Shown here: positions 19,448 through 28,771 of the stretch, in pieces
Position numbering within the stretch: position 1 is the first letter of the stretch
How the letters are laid out: the number at the start of each line of letters is the position of its first letter
Origin: Chitinophaga pinensis
GTDB lineage: Bacteria; Pseudomonadota; Gammaproteobacteria; Burkholderiales; SG8-41
Assembly: GCA_943329075.2 (NCBI GenBank)
Contig: CALQCM020000007.1
Location: 32,001-96,000 of the forward strand
Reading direction: 5' to 3'
Length of the DNA stretch: 64,000 bases
Position numbers and translations under genes: made by a program
The notes under the pieces: model-generated
What the model was told of the DNA's origin: nothing
The model's database searches: none
What the model saw: only the letters and a program-made list of their open reading frames with translations

Positions 19448-19519
19448 CACAGAGGACACAGAGAAAATCCGCAGCGCAACGTTCCCGCATCGAACTCTGT
19501 GCTCTCTGTGTCCTCTGTG
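19448..19519. repeat. Inverted repeat of CACAGAG-type, argG-ppnP gap
   Basis: CACAGAGGACACAGAG (19448-19463) is matched by its exact reverse complement at 19504-19519, 16 bp each with a 40-base loop (one more pair can be added inside). The word CACAGAG is itself tandemly repeated within each arm. It lies between the argG stop and the ppnP start. Elements of this wording are dispersed repeats in many proteobacterial genomes (from memory). It could act as a transcript-end hairpin. Confidence 0.7.
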
Positions 19520-19544
19520 GCGATGATTTTGATTGGAAATCAAT

Positions 19545-19853
19545 ATGACAAAGTTCGATAACGTCAGCGTCGTCAAAAAAGCCAACGTTTATTTCGACGG
19601 TAAATGCGTCAGCCACACCGTGATATTTGCGGATGGCACGCGCAAATCGGTCGGCGTCATCTTGCCGGGCAAACTCACCTTCAAGACCGGCGAACCGGAA
19701 CTGATGGAGATCGTCGCCGGCAGCTGCCGCGTCACGCTGGCGGGCACGGAACCGCGTGTCTTCCGCGCCGGCGAGAGCTTCAAGGTCGCCGCCAACAGTG
19801 CGTTCGACATCGAGGCACTCGAAACCCTCGATTACGTCTGCCATTACGGTTAA
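19545..19853 (+). CDS. ppnP: Pyrimidine/purine nucleoside phosphorylase PpnP (DUF1255)
   Basis: Small cupin enzyme that phosphorolyses nucleosides. The 102-residue product has [39 protein letters not shown], typical of the YaiE/PpnP family, then [11 protein letters not shown] and [18 protein letters not shown]. The family is usually about 94 residues. ATG at 19545 is used rather than a TTG at 19533. The BPH-like gene follows after 12 bp, so they are probably cotranscribed. Confidence 0.9.
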   Translation: MTKFDNVSVVKKANVYFDGKCVSHTVIFADGTRKSVGVILPGKLTFKTGEPELMEIVAGSCRVTLAGTEPRVFRAGESFKVAANSAFDIEALETLDYVCHYG

Positions 19854-19865
19854 GCCGGAACGCGC

Positions 19866-20453
19866 ATGACCACCATCGTCGTCGTCCGCAAGAACGGCAT
19901 TGCCGCCATCGCCGGCGACACGCTCACCAAATGGGGCACCGGCAAGGAATCGGCGAAATACATCGCCAACAACGACAAGATCGTGCGCGCAGGCGACACC
20001 TGGATCGGTGCGGCCGGCGGCGCGACCTTCAAAATCATCATGCGCGACTACTTCGCGCGGCCGAAGGTCAAACCGCGCTTCGACACCACGCTGAACATTT
20101 TCAAGACCTGGCAGACCCTGCACACGGTGTTAAAGGAAGAATACTTTCTGGTCACCGGCGGCGACAAGGACGACACCATTGAATCGAGCCGCTTCGACGT
20201 GCTGATGGCGAACCCCTGCGGCATATTCGGCGTCGGCGCCCACCGCACGGTACAGGAATACGTCAAGTTCTACGCCATCGGCAGCGGCACCGATCTCGCG
20301 CTCGGCGCGATGTACGCCAGCTATGACGATCCGAAACTGTCGGCCGCGCAGATCGCATTGCGCGCGGTTGAAGCCGCCGCCGAGTTTGACGACTCAACGG
20401 CACTGCCGGCCATCGTGCAAACGGTGCAATTAAAAAAGCGAAGCTCCAAATAG
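19866..20453 (+). CDS. Proteasome-family Ntn hydrolase, BPH-like
   Basis: A 195-residue protein of the 20S proteasome/HslV superfamily. It starts MTTIVVVRKNGIAAIAGDTLTKWG, so removal of Met exposes an N-terminal Thr nucleophile, with GD at mature residues 16-17 as in HslV. A lysine near mature residue 30 is the candidate for the catalytic Lys33. The C-terminal part has the pattern AIGSGTDLALGAMYASYDD, seen in proteasome-type beta subunits. No hslU partner follows. It best fits the betaproteobacterial proteasome homologue (BPH) reported as a double-ring complex. Its substrate is not known. Confidence 0.75.
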   Translation: MTTIVVVRKNGIAAIAGDTLTKWGTGKESAKYIANNDKIVRAGDTWIGAAGGATFKIIMRDYFARPKVKPRFDTTLNIFKTWQTLHTVLKEEYFLVTGGDKDDTIESSRFDVLMANPCGIFGVGAHRTVQEYVKFYAIGSGTDLALGAMYASYDDPKLSAAQIALRAVEAAAEFDDSTALPAIVQTVQLKKRSSK

Positions 20454-20557
20454 GTAATTCACCTGATTGGGACTTCCTCTGACATCCGGGGATACCTAAG
20501 GGGGCGAGCCTCCTTATGCAGATTCTCCAAAACGGTAACCAACGGGAGACTCACGCC

Positions 20558-21055
20558 ATGCCATCGTTCGATATCGTTTCCGAAGTCAACAAGGTCGAGA
20601 TCAAGAACGCGGTCGAGCAATGCAACAAGGAAGTCACCAACCGCTTCGACTTCAAAGGCTCTGACGCACGCGTCGAAATCCAGGAACAGGGTGAGGACAT
20701 CGTCCTCATGGTTTTCGCCGACGACAATTTCAAACTCGCCCAGGTCAAGGACGTGCTCACCGGCAAACTTGCCAAACGCGCCGTCGATGCCCGCTCGCTC
20801 GACCCGGGCACCGTCGAAAAATCCGCCGGCGATACCGTCAAGCAGCCGCTCAAGGTGCGCAACGGCATCGAGCAGGAACTGGCCAAAAAAATCGTCAGAA
20901 TAATCAAAGACAATAAACTGAAGGCGCAGGGCAGCATCCAGGGCGACACGGTGCGTGTGTCCGGCGCGAAGAAAGACATCCTGCAGGAAGTCATCACGCT
21001 GATGAAGCGTCAGGTGACGGAAGTGCCGCTGCAGTTCAAGAACTTCCGCGACTGA
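20558..21055 (+). CDS. YajQ family nucleotide-binding protein
   Basis: A 165-residue YajQ (DUF520) protein; members bind cyclic di-GMP or nucleic acid and act in regulation. It begins [40 protein letters not shown], the family signature, and ends [17 protein letters not shown] at 20558 is preferred; GGGAG lies 10 bp ahead, and homologues begin MPSFD. The frame is open from 20516. The 104-bp gap from the BPH-like gene shows no other gene. Confidence 0.93.
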   Translation: MPSFDIVSEVNKVEIKNAVEQCNKEVTNRFDFKGSDARVEIQEQGEDIVLMVFADDNFKLAQVKDVLTGKLAKRAVDARSLDPGTVEKSAGDTVKQPLKVRNGIEQELAKKIVRIIKDNKLKAQGSIQGDTVRVSGAKKDILQEVITLMKRQVTEVPLQFKNFRD

Positions 21056-21101
21056 GGTTGCGCACCGGCTGGCGCGCGCCGTGCACACGCACTCTTGTAG
21101 C

Positions 21102-21118
21102 GCAGGCGACTCGCCTGC
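21102..21118. repeat. Short hairpin repeat GCAGGCG-ACT-CGCCTGC
   Basis: Seven-base perfect arms with a 3-base loop in the gap between yajQ and the convergent amidotransferase gene. Two further copies with loop CCT occur at 31974-31992 and 32064-32084, so this is a dispersed REP-like unit. Confidence 0.65.
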
Positions 21119-21201
21119 AAGAAGCACCGCATTTATTATTCGCCAGGACAGCCCGGCGACTCTGAGGGGAAGGCTCCAATCTCTGACGCGGTGCCTCCCT
21201 A

Positions 21202-21909
21202 TCACTTTAGATTTTCAATCCAGCGCGCGTAAACACCGTCGGCAACGGTGTGCAATTCCCGCAGACGCTCTTCCAGATCGGCCATGATTTTCTCCGGCTG
21301 CTGTACGCCGGGACTATCCGAGGAGCGCGCGATTTCGCGCGCACCACCTTTGCACCAGCTGGCGATCATCTCCGGCGTCATTTCAATATGGCATTGCATG
21401 CCCAGGCTGTGCCCCAGCGCGAATGCCTGGTTGACACAATGCGCACTCGATAACAGGCCATGCGCCCCCGGCGGGACGGAAAAGGTCTCGCCATGCCAGT
21501 GAAAAGAGCGAAACGCAGGGGCGGCGTGGCCGAACCAGCGCTGCGCCCCGGCGCCAGCGGCGACCGTCACGTCGGCCCAGCCGATTTCCTTGACCGGATT
21601 ACGCGATACGGTGCCGCCCAGCGCCTTCGCCATCAACTGCCCGCCGAGGCAATGACCCAGCACCGGCATGTCAGCAGCCACCGCATCGCGTATCAACGCC
21701 AGCGCCGGCGCAATCCACGGCAGATCGTCGTTCACACTCATCGGCCCGCCCATGAAAGCGAAGCCGCTGAACGCGTGCAGCGCGGACGGCACCACATCGC
21801 CGGCATCAATTCTTACCAGCTGCCACGGTATGCCGTGGCGTTCGAGGAACGTGGCAAAATAGCCGGGACCTTCAATCGGGAAATGCCGGAAAATCGCGAC
21901 AGGGTTCAT
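21202..21909 (-). CDS. Class I glutamine amidotransferase-like protein
   Basis: A 235-residue stand-alone GATase1 domain of the GMP synthase-like group. It has FAFMGGPMSVNDDLPWI, the nucleophile elbow GHCLGGQLMAKALGG (Cys near residue 87), and the catalytic His-Glu pair in MQCHIEMTPEMI near residue 173. No synthetase domain is fused. It may act in amide hydrolysis, for example on gamma-glutamyl compounds; this is inference. Its ATG at 21909 is only 12 bp from the start of the divergent protease gene. Confidence 0.85.
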   Translation of the reverse strand: MNPVAIFRHFPIEGPGYFATFLERHGIPWQLVRIDAGDVVPSALHAFSGFAFMGGPMSVNDDLPWIAPALALIRDAVAADMPVLGHCLGGQLMAKALGGTVSRNPVKEIGWADVTVAAGAGAQRWFGHAAPAFRSFHWHGETFSVPPGAHGLLSSAHCVNQAFALGHSLGMQCHIEMTPEMIASWCKGGAREIARSSDSPGVQQPEKIMADLEERLRELHTVADGVYARWIENLK

Positions 21910-21921
21910 GCGGAATCAACC

Positions 21922-22599
21922 ATGATCATGAAAAAGCGCCTGAGTAATCCGTTTCATCATACGTCAGCGTTATTTCTTTTGCTAACGTGCTGCGCGATCG
22001 CCAACGCCGCCGACCTCAACATCAACGGCATCGTCGGCAACAAGGCGCTGGTCGTCATCGACGGCGGCAAGCCGCGCTGGATCGCCACCGGCGAAACGAC
22101 CGCCGAGGGCATCAAACTCGTCGGCGTCAGCGGACAATCTGCGGTGGTTGAGTTCGGCGGCAAGCGCCAGACGCTGACCCTTGGCCAGAACGAGCGCCTG
22201 AACGGCGGCGCGTCGACAGGTGCCGGCATGCAAAGCGTCACGCTGAGCGCGGGCCGCGGCGGTCACTTCGTCGCCGCAGGCTCGATCAACGGTGTCTCCG
22301 TGCAGTTTCTGGTCGACACCGGCGCCTCGTTCATCTCTTTCAGCAGCACCGAAGCGCAACGCCTGGGCGTCAACTACCTGAACGGGCAAAAATCGTTTTC
22401 GTCGACCGCCAACGGCGTCGTGCCGACCTACCGCGTCAAGCTCGACGAAGTCAAAGTCGGCGGCATTACCCTGAATAACGTTGACGGCATGGTGCACGCC
22501 GGCGACAGCCTGCCGGTGGTGCTGCTCGGCAACAGCTTCCTCAACCGCATGGAAATGAAGCGCGACGGCGAGAAGATGGTGCTAACGAAACGATTTTGA
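21922..22599 (+). CDS. Exported retropepsin-like aspartic protease (TIGR02281 type)
   Basis: A 225-residue protein with a signal peptide ending near residue 29 (FLLLTCCAIANA) and a C-terminal retropepsin-like domain. The domain contains GSINGVSVQFLVDTGASFISFSS, in which DTGAS is the catalytic aspartate motif, followed by AQRLGVNY and VVLLGNSFLNRMEMKRDGEKMVL. One such domain per chain means it must dimerise if active. The start is ATG 21922 or 21928. Periplasmic or membrane-bound action is inferred from the signal. Confidence 0.85.
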   Translation: MIMKKRLSNPFHHTSALFLLLTCCAIANAADLNINGIVGNKALVVIDGGKPRWIATGETTAEGIKLVGVSGQSAVVEFGGKRQTLTLGQNERLNGGASTGAGMQSVTLSAGRGGHFVAAGSINGVSVQFLVDTGASFISFSSTEAQRLGVNYLNGQKSFSSTANGVVPTYRVKLDEVKVGGITLNNVDGMVHAGDSLPVVLLGNSFLNRMEMKRDGEKMVLTKRF

Positions 22600-22615
22600 T
22601 AACTACGACAACGAA

Positions 22616-22870
22616 CTAACCGGTCCGCACCGCCTTTGCACGCGATCTCGATGAGGGCCTGCTAGAGCGTAAAGTTTTTTCGCTCAGAACCAACAGGCCA
22701 GCGAGGGCTTCATTCACTGCTTGGGAGGTCGGAAATGCCTTGGCAATTGCCGGCTCCAAGAAGACGACAGCAGTGCCTGCCGCAACTTCTGAATAAAATT
22801 TTCCTCGCTCCAGTTTTACGAAAGCCGACCGCTTGTAGTCAGCGCGCATCTCGCTTTTATCCTTCTTCAT
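22616..22870 (-). CDS. Antitoxin partner of BrnT-type toxin
   Basis: An 84-residue protein beginning MKKDKSEMRADYKRSAFVKLERGKFYSEVAAGTAVVFLEP. The short basic and charged sequence with EMRADYKRSAFVKLERGKF and a segment FPTSQAVNEALAGLLVL matches the small proteins that follow BrnT-family toxins. Its start overlaps the toxin's last 14 bp (ATGAAGAAGGATAA), the usual coupled arrangement. The basic tail RSSRPSSRSRAKAVRTG is not part of the family core. Confidence 0.75.
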   Translation of the reverse strand: MKKDKSEMRADYKRSAFVKLERGKFYSEVAAGTAVVFLEPAIAKAFPTSQAVNEALAGLLVLSEKTLRSSRPSSRSRAKAVRTG

Positions 22871-23129
22871 ATAATTTCCTTTCGCCGCGTGTCATGCGGC
22901 GGGCAGTAATGATTCGAATTGCACCCGGTCGGTACGTATGCGAAACGGCAAGCAAGCGGCCCAAGCGCGAAATTCCGAAAGTAATATACCGCGATTCCCC
23001 GACCGAGTGATCCGGATCGGGACCTGATAATGCCAGACGGTCAAGAAATACAGAGCCTGCTTCATCGAAGGAAACACCGTGTTTGCGAAAATTGATTTCG
23101 GCTTTGCGCAGATCCCATTCGAATTTCAT
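22857..23129 (-). CDS. BrnT-family toxin
   Basis: A 90-residue protein of the BrnT (RelE-like fold) ribonuclease toxin family. It has FEWDLRKAEINFRKHGVSFDEAGSVFLDRLAL, SVGESRYITFGISRLGRLLAVSHTYRPG and IRIITARRMTRGERKLYEEG, which are the three conserved blocks of BrnT. ATG at 23129 is preferred over TTG 23135. It is the first gene of a two-gene operon with the antitoxin. It probably cleaves mRNA and is neutralised by the downstream product. The 66-bp gap to ribBA shows no obvious operator. Confidence 0.85.
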   Translation of the reverse strand: MKFEWDLRKAEINFRKHGVSFDEAGSVFLDRLALSGPDPDHSVGESRYITFGISRLGRLLAVSHTYRPGAIRIITARRMTRGERKLYEEG

Positions 23130-23195
23130 GGCCAAATCCAGGTCATTGGGCTACGAATAACGTCGGTTGTTCCCGCTAAAGCACTACGCACGCCG

Positions 23196-24467
23196 CTACT
23201 TCTTGCCGGAAACTGAATCGCCGCCTTCACCGGCCAGCGACAACAGATGCCCGAATTTTCTGCGCTTGGTGTCCAGATAGTGGCGGTTGGCGTCGCGCGG
23301 TGCGATATCAATCGCCACCCGCTCGCTGACCGTCAGACCGTAATCTTCCAGCGCCTTGACCTTGTCCGGATTGTTCGTCATCAGACGCACGCGGCGCGCG
23401 CCGAGGTCGAACAGGATGTGCGCACCGGTTTTGAAATCGCGCATGTCGGCGGCAAAACCCAATGCGTGATTGGCCTCGACCGTGTCCTTGCCCTGGTCCT
23501 GCAGCGCGTAGGCGCGGATCTTGTTCAGCAAGCCAATGCCGCGCCCCTCGTCGAACATGTAAATGATCACGCCGCGGCCCTCGGCCTCGATTTTCTCCAT
23601 CGCCGCTTCGAGCTGTTCGCCGCAATCGCAGCGCTCCGAACCGAACACGTCGCCGGTCAGGCATTGCGAATGCAGGCGGGTCAGCACCGGCTCATTGTCG
23701 TTACCATCGGCGCCGATCTCGCCCTTCACCATGGCGACCACCGGTGTCGTTTCCAGATCGTCGCTGTAGACCATGAAGCGCCAGCTGCCGCTGTCGCGCG
23801 TCGGCAGCACGGTTTCAGATTTGCGGCGGATCTGGCGCTCGTGTTTGCGATAGGCGACGAGATCTGCGATATGCAAGAGCGGGATCTTGTGTTTCGCCGC
23901 GAACCCTTCCAGATCGGCCGTGCGCGCCATCGCGCCGTCAGCGGTCATGATTTCGCAGATCACGCCGGCGGGTTTCAGGCCGGCCATGCGCGCGAGATCG
24001 ACCGCGGCTTCGGTATGGCCGCGCCGCGCCAGCACGCCGCCGTCCACCGCGCGCAGCGTCTGCAGGCGGCCTGGGCGGATCAGGTCGCCGGGACGCGTGC
24101 CGTCGGCAATCGCCACTGCGATGGTGCGCGCGCGGTCCTGCGCCGACATGCCCGAGCCCACGCCCTCGCGGGCGTCGATCGGCGTGGCGAATGCGGTGCC
24201 GAATTTGGTCTGGTTGCCCTGCTCGTCGGCGATCAGTGCAAGGCCGAGCTCGCGCATGCGGCCTTCGGTCAGCGCCAGCGACACGAGACCACGCGCATGC
24301 GCCGCCATGAAGTTGATCGCCTCCGGCGTCGCACGCTCGGCGGCGACGAACAGATCCCCCTCGTTTTCGCGGTCTTCGTCGTCGACGAGAATCAGCATGC
24401 CGCCGCGCCGCACCTCCGGCAACAGTTGTTCGATCACGGATTCGCTGGTGGGATTTTTTGCAGTCAT
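23196..24467 (-). CDS. ribBA: 3,4-dihydroxy-2-butanone 4-phosphate synthase / GTP cyclohydrolase II-type (RibBA)
   Basis: Two steps of riboflavin synthesis in one chain of 423 residues. The N-terminal RibB domain (1-210) has [19 protein letters not shown] and [18 protein letters not shown]. RibA domain (about 215-420) has the zinc cluster [37 protein letters not shown] and [18 protein letters not shown]. All three zinc cysteines are present. ATG at 24467 is taken; a GTG at 24470 directly precedes it. folE lies 18 bp upstream on the same strand, so both GTP-using enzymes may be cotranscribed. Confidence 0.95.
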   Translation of the reverse strand: MTAKNPTSESVIEQLLPEVRRGGMLILVDDEDRENEGDLFVAAERATPEAINFMAAHARGLVSLALTEGRMRELGLALIADEQGNQTKFGTAFATPIDAREGVGSGMSAQDRARTIAVAIADGTRPGDLIRPGRLQTLRAVDGGVLARRGHTEAAVDLARMAGLKPAGVICEIMTADGAMARTADLEGFAAKHKIPLLHIADLVAYRKHERQIRRKSETVLPTRDSGSWRFMVYSDDLETTPVVAMVKGEIGADGNDNEPVLTRLHSQCLTGDVFGSERCDCGEQLEAAMEKIEAEGRGVIIYMFDEGRGIGLLNKIRAYALQDQGKDTVEANHALGFAADMRDFKTGAHILFDLGARRVRLMTNNPDKVKALEDYGLTVSERVAIDIAPRDANRHYLDTKRRKFGHLLSLAGEGGDSVSGKK

Positions 24468-24485
24468 CACAGGTGTTCGCTCAAA

Positions 24486-25127
24486 TCAGTCGCTGCGGCG
24501 CGTGATCAGACGGACAAATTCGGCGCGCGTTTTTTCCTGCTCGAAGCCGCCGGTGAAGGCCGAGGTGGTAGCGATCGAATGCTGCTTCTGGATGCCGCGC
24601 ATCACCATGCACATATGCTGCGCCTCGATCACCACCGCCACGCCCAGCGGCTGCAGCGTGTCCTGAATGCAATTGAGAATTTCGGTGGTCAGACGTTCCT
24701 GCACCTGCAGGCGGCGCGCAAAGGCATCGACCACGCGCGGGATCTTCGAGAGGCCGACGATCTGCCCGTTGGGAATATAGGCGACGTGCGCCTTGCCGAA
24801 AAACGGCAGCACATGGTGTTCGCACATCGAGTAGACCTCGATGTCCTTGACGATCACCATGTTCCGGTATTCTTCCTTGAACATCGCCGAGCGCAGGATG
24901 GCGGCCGGGTCGAGATCGTAACCATGGGTCAGATAGTGCATCGCCTTGGCGTAGCGTTCCGGCGTCTTGGCGAGGCCTTCGCGCGCGGGATCTTCGCCCA
25001 GCTCGGTGAGTATGCCGTGAAAATGGCAGGCAATATTCTTGACGGTGCGCTGGTTGTACTGGTCGATCTTCAGATAGCCGTCGACATCGCCGTCGTGCGA
25101 CGGGACATCTGTTGCGCGTCGTCTCAT
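24486..25127 (-). CDS. folE: GTP cyclohydrolase I
   Basis: Converts GTP to 7,8-dihydroneopterin triphosphate, the entry to tetrahydrofolate. The 213-residue protein has the zinc sites [21 protein letters not shown] and [16 protein letters not shown], and the substrate motif [26 protein letters not shown] at 25127 follows GGTGATGAG; the frame is open to 25331 without family similarity. The N-terminal 20 residues ([17 protein letters not shown]) are longer than in many homologues. dxs lies 46 bp away on the same strand. Confidence 0.94.
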   Translation of the reverse strand: MRRRATDVPSHDGDVDGYLKIDQYNQRTVKNIACHFHGILTELGEDPAREGLAKTPERYAKAMHYLTHGYDLDPAAILRSAMFKEEYRNMVIVKDIEVYSMCEHHVLPFFGKAHVAYIPNGQIVGLSKIPRVVDAFARRLQVQERLTTEILNCIQDTLQPLGVAVVIEAQHMCMVMRGIQKQHSIATTSAFTGGFEQEKTRAEFVRLITRRSD

Positions 25128-25173
25128 CTCATCACCGTGAATAGGAAAAACAGGGCGGCCAGTATATACCGGC

Positions 25174-27024
25174 CTACGCCGCCAGTTTGGCCCTGATTGC
25201 AGCAAGGATACCGGCGCGGTCGAGCCCGCAATTCGCCATTTGCAGCGCCGGATCACCGTGATCGACAAAACGGTCCGGCAAACCGAGTAACAACACCGAC
25301 GCCTTGATGCCGTGCTTCTGCAACGATTCAAGCACCGCGCTGCCGGCGCCGCCTTCGACGACGTTTTCCTCGACGGTCACCAATAGATCATGGCTGCCGG
25401 CGAGCTGCGCAACGAGATCGTCATCGAGCGGTTTGACGAAGCGCATGTTGGCAACGGTGGCATCGAGTTCTTCGCCGACTTCAAGCGAAACGCCCACCAT
25501 GCTGCCGAAGGCGAGGATGGCCACCTTCTTCGACAACAACGCGATCTTCTTGCCCTGGCGGCGGATTTCCCCCTTGCCGACCGGCAGCGTCGTCATGTCC
25601 TTTTTCAGCGCAACACCCGGGCCGCTGCCGCGCGGATAACGCACCGCAACAGGCGTATTCATCTGAAACGCCGTGAACAGCATCTGGCGGCATTCGTTTT
25701 CGTCCGACGGCGCCATCACCGTCATGTTGGGCAGGCAGCGCAGATAAGTAAGATCGAAGCTGCCGTGGTGCGTGGCGCCGTCGGCACCAACCAGGCCGCC
25801 GCGGTCGATCGCCAGCACCAGCGGCAGGTTCTGCAGCATCACGTCGTGAATCAGCTGGTCGTACGCGCGCTGCAGAAACGTCGAATAAATCGCCACCACC
25901 GGCTTGCTGCCCTCGCAGGCGAGCCCCGCGGCAAACGTCAGTGCGTGCTGCTCGGCGATGCCGACGTCGAAGTAACGATCCGGATAAAGTTCGGAAAAAC
26001 GCACCAGCCCGGAACCTTCGCGCATCGCCGGCGTGATGCCGACGAGCCGCTTGTCCAATGCGGCCATGTCGCACAGCCAGTCGCCGAACACCTGCGTGTA
26101 GGTTGGTTTGCCGCCCGACTTGCCGCCGACAATGCCGTCGTCGGGCTTGAACTTCGACACGCCGTGATAGAGCACCGGATCGGCCTCGGCCATTTTGTAG
26201 CCCTGGCCCTTGCGCGTCACCACGTGCAGAAACTGCGGGCCCTTCAGTTCGCTGATGTTCTTCAACGTCGGCACCAGTGCGTCGAGATCGTGGCCGTCGA
26301 TCGGGCCGATGTAATTGAAACCGAATTCCTCGAACATGGTACTCGGCGTGACCATGCCTTTGACGTGTTCTTCAGCACGCTTGGCAATATCTCCCAGCAC
26401 GCGCGTGCTAGCACGCTTGGCCGCCGCATAAAACCGGCCCGACATCAGTTTGGCGAGATATTTGTTCAGCGCGCCCACCGGCTGCGAAATCGACATCTCG
26501 TTGTCATTGAGGATCACCAGGATGTCGGCGTCGTTGTCGCCGGCGTTGTTCAATGCCTCGAACGACATGCCGGCAGTCATCGCACCGTCGCCGATGATCG
26601 CCACCACGCGGCGTTTAACGCCGGCGAGCCTGGAGGCCACCGCCATGCCGAAGGCAGCGCTGATCGAGGTCGAGGAATGCGCAGTGCCGAAGGTGTCGTA
26701 AATGCTTTCTTCACGCCGTGGAAATCCCGAAATGCCCTCCCACATGCGCAGACGGCTCATGCCTTCGCGCCGCCCGGTGAGTATTTTGTGGCCGTAGGTC
26801 TGGTGTCCGACGTCCCACACCAGTCGGTCGTGCGGCGTGTCGAAGACGTAATGCAGCGCAATCGTCAATTCGACCGTGCCGAGATTGGACGACAGATGGC
26901 CGCCGCTCTTGCTGACCGAGTCGATCAGAAAATTGCGCAGTTCCGCCGCCAGTTGCGGCAAATCGCGGCGGTCCAGTTTGCGCAGTTCAGCCGGGTCGTT
27001 GATGGTGTTCAGCAAATCGTACAT
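25174..27024 (-). CDS. dxs: 1-deoxy-D-xylulose-5-phosphate synthase
   Basis: TPP-dependent first enzyme of the MEP isoprenoid pathway: pyruvate plus glyceraldehyde 3-phosphate to DXP. 616 residues, normal. TPP/Mg motif [35 protein letters not shown] lies near 150-185. Other blocks are [28 protein letters not shown] (catalytic Glu), [19 protein letters not shown] and the C-terminal transketolase part. The ATG at 27024 overlaps the ispA stop by one base, so the genes are coupled. It is the third gene of xseB-ispA-dxs. Confidence 0.96.
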   Translation of the reverse strand: MYDLLNTINDPAELRKLDRRDLPQLAAELRNFLIDSVSKSGGHLSSNLGTVELTIALHYVFDTPHDRLVWDVGHQTYGHKILTGRREGMSRLRMWEGISGFPRREESIYDTFGTAHSSTSISAAFGMAVASRLAGVKRRVVAIIGDGAMTAGMSFEALNNAGDNDADILVILNDNEMSISQPVGALNKYLAKLMSGRFYAAAKRASTRVLGDIAKRAEEHVKGMVTPSTMFEEFGFNYIGPIDGHDLDALVPTLKNISELKGPQFLHVVTRKGQGYKMAEADPVLYHGVSKFKPDDGIVGGKSGGKPTYTQVFGDWLCDMAALDKRLVGITPAMREGSGLVRFSELYPDRYFDVGIAEQHALTFAAGLACEGSKPVVAIYSTFLQRAYDQLIHDVMLQNLPLVLAIDRGGLVGADGATHHGSFDLTYLRCLPNMTVMAPSDENECRQMLFTAFQMNTPVAVRYPRGSGPGVALKKDMTTLPVGKGEIRRQGKKIALLSKKVAILAFGSMVGVSLEVGEELDATVANMRFVKPLDDDLVAQLAGSHDLLVTVEENVVEGGAGSAVLESLQKHGIKASVLLLGLPDRFVDHGDPALQMANCGLDRAGILAAIRAKLAA

Positions 27025-27926
27025 CAGAACTTTCGCAACACGATGAAATCGGCAAGCTCGCGCAACCGCAATGCGCGCGCGCCGAACACTTCCAGCGAGG
27101 CCAGCGCATCGGCACGCAGTTCGCCGGCCAGCTTTTTGGACTCGGCAACCCCGAGCAGGCTGACGTAGGTGGGCTTGTTGTGCTGCGCGTCCTTGCCGGC
27201 GGTCTTGCCGAGTGTGGCAGTCGAGGCTTCGATGTCGAGCACATCGTCGACCACCTGGAACGCCAGACCGATGCATTTCGCGAAGTGATCCAGCCGCTCG
27301 AGTTCTTTTTTCTCCAGCGCCCTGCCGCAATGCGCGCCGAGCAGCGTCGCCGCGCGGATGATCGCGCCGGTCTTGTGGATGTGCATGAATTCGAGTTCGG
27401 GCAGCGTCAGCGTCTTGCCGGTGGCCGCAAGGTCGATTGCCTGCCCGCCCGCCATGCCGCGCGAGCCCGCTGCCGATGCCAGCAGCTTGACCATTTCGAG
27501 TTGCGCGACGGGTTCGTCGGCGAGGCGGTATTCGGCGAGCAGCTGAAAGGCCAGACTCTGCAAGGCGTCGCCAACCAGCAACGCCGTGGCCTCGTCGTAT
27601 TCAACATGGCAGGTCGGTTTGCCACGGCGCAGCACATCGTCGTCCATGCACGGCAGATCGTCGTGCACCAAAGAATAGGCGTGGATCAATTCCACCGCGG
27701 CGCCGGCGATTGCCACACGTCCCGCGTCGGCGGCGTTGATTTCGCCGGCAGCAAAGGCGAGCAGCGGACGCACGCGCTTGCCGCCGCCCAGCACCGCGTA
27801 GCGCATCGCCGCATGCAAACGCTGCGGCGCAATTTCGGCCGCCGGCAGCAGTGACAACAACTGCGCCTCGATGCGGGCCTGTTGATCCGCGGCCCAGCGC
27901 TGAAAATCAGGCGGGTTCGTCGTCAT
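27024..27926 (-). CDS. ispA: Farnesyl diphosphate synthase
   Basis: Condenses DMAPP/GPP with IPP to give FPP. 300 residues. The first Asp-rich motif is [20 protein letters not shown], with the four-residue spacing seen in bacterial FPP synthases, and the second is [31 protein letters not shown] gives the IPP-binding arginines. ATG at 27926 is used; a TTG at 27938 is the alternative. It overlaps xseB by 20 bp upstream and dxs by one base downstream, the standard betaproteobacterial order. Confidence 0.95.
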   Translation of the reverse strand: MTTNPPDFQRWAADQQARIEAQLLSLLPAAEIAPQRLHAAMRYAVLGGGKRVRPLLAFAAGEINAADAGRVAIAGAAVELIHAYSLVHDDLPCMDDDVLRRGKPTCHVEYDEATALLVGDALQSLAFQLLAEYRLADEPVAQLEMVKLLASAAGSRGMAGGQAIDLAATGKTLTLPELEFMHIHKTGAIIRAATLLGAHCGRALEKKELERLDHFAKCIGLAFQVVDDVLDIEASTATLGKTAGKDAQHNKPTYVSLLGVAESKKLAGELRADALASLEVFGARALRLRELADFIVLRKF

Positions 27927-28155
27927 CGTCGGCGGCAAAGTTTTTCAGCACGCCGGCTTCAAGAACCTTGACCTGCTGTTGTGCATCCGCGAGCTGCACC
28001 TGACAGAACTTCAATAGTTCGGCCCCGCGCTTGTAAGCGGTCAGCGATTGCTCAAGCGTCAATTGCCCGTCCTCCATGCGCGTGACGATGCCCTCGAGTT
28101 CGTTCAAGGCGCTCTCGTAGGTCGGACTCTTGTCGGATTTTTCAGTCTTGGGCAT
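27907..28155 (-). CDS. xseB: Exodeoxyribonuclease VII small subunit
   Basis: Partner of XseA in single-strand DNA degradation. The 82-residue protein has the family core YESALNELEGIVTRMEDGQLTLEQSLTAYKRGAELLKFCQVQLADAQQQVKVLE, a coiled helical hairpin. ATG at 28155 is chosen (MPKTEKSDKSPTY); the frame is open to 28209. The tail DDDDEPA is acidic. The large subunit xseA is not in the window. Confidence 0.93.
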   Translation of the reverse strand: MPKTEKSDKSPTYESALNELEGIVTRMEDGQLTLEQSLTAYKRGAELLKFCQVQLADAQQQVKVLEAGVLKNFAADDDDEPA

Positions 28156-28771
28156 CAGCAGGGAGTCGCCGGGAAAAACGGCCGCGGATAAACCGCGAAC
28201 ATAGCGCAATCAGAGCCTTGCGGTCAACGAAACACTCGCGAGATTCTTGGTGCATGGGCGCGGACCCACGCCGGCAAAATCCGGCGAAAAGCCGTCTGCA
28301 TTTTCGCGCAGTCGCCACCGGCCACGGCCCGCGCGGCCTACGGCGCGTCGCAAGGGTTCATGCAGAAACACCGCGGTCGTGGCGATGGCAAAACACCATT
28401 GAATTTCGTGGCGCGCCGCGGCCGCCTACACGCAGACGGTATCGATCGTCGTTGATGTTCATGCGGGCCGGCAGCGCAATGCGGCCCGTGCATCGCGCCG
28501 ATGCCCCTGCCCTGCGCTGCGGTAGCCAGGCCGAAATCCGGTTGCCGCGACAGCCGGGCGCGCACCAGGCAGTTCAAATGTAGCCACGCTTTAAGTATTT
28601 ATACTAAATAAACAGGAAGATACGTCTATATTCTGAAATTGCTGTTGCCCTCATCATGAAATGCGGGGAAAATAGCGCCTCGTCTAAGGGCTTGTAAACA
28701 AATGGTTTTAGAGCATCGACTGCGTTCGATGTCGTTCCGCCCCGTCACTTCCTGACTAGAGAATACGCCGT
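28156..28771. other. 616-bp gap without a supportable gene
   Basis: Two overlapping opposite-strand frames here (28218-28583 plus, 28338-28577 minus) have arginine/proline-rich compositions typical of antisense to GC-rich DNA and no recognisable domain. The left part (28220-28570) is GC-rich. The right part from 28580 turns AT-rich (TTTAAGTATTTATACTAAATA) and probably holds the promoter of the Rieske gene. A decayed gene in the left part cannot be excluded. Confidence 0.4.

Noticed and set aside
23247..25196. A 649-codon plus-strand open frame opposite ribBA-folE
   Set aside because: Antisense to two certain genes; it spans the gap between them, as shadows do.
25390..27168. A 592-codon plus-strand open frame opposite dxs
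   Set aside because: Antisense to dxs with a His/Arg/Ala-rich composition; no domain.
28218..28583. A 121-codon frame in the gap after xseB
   Set aside because: Pro/Arg-rich without a domain or ribosome site; an opposite-strand frame overlaps it. Reported only as a gap.
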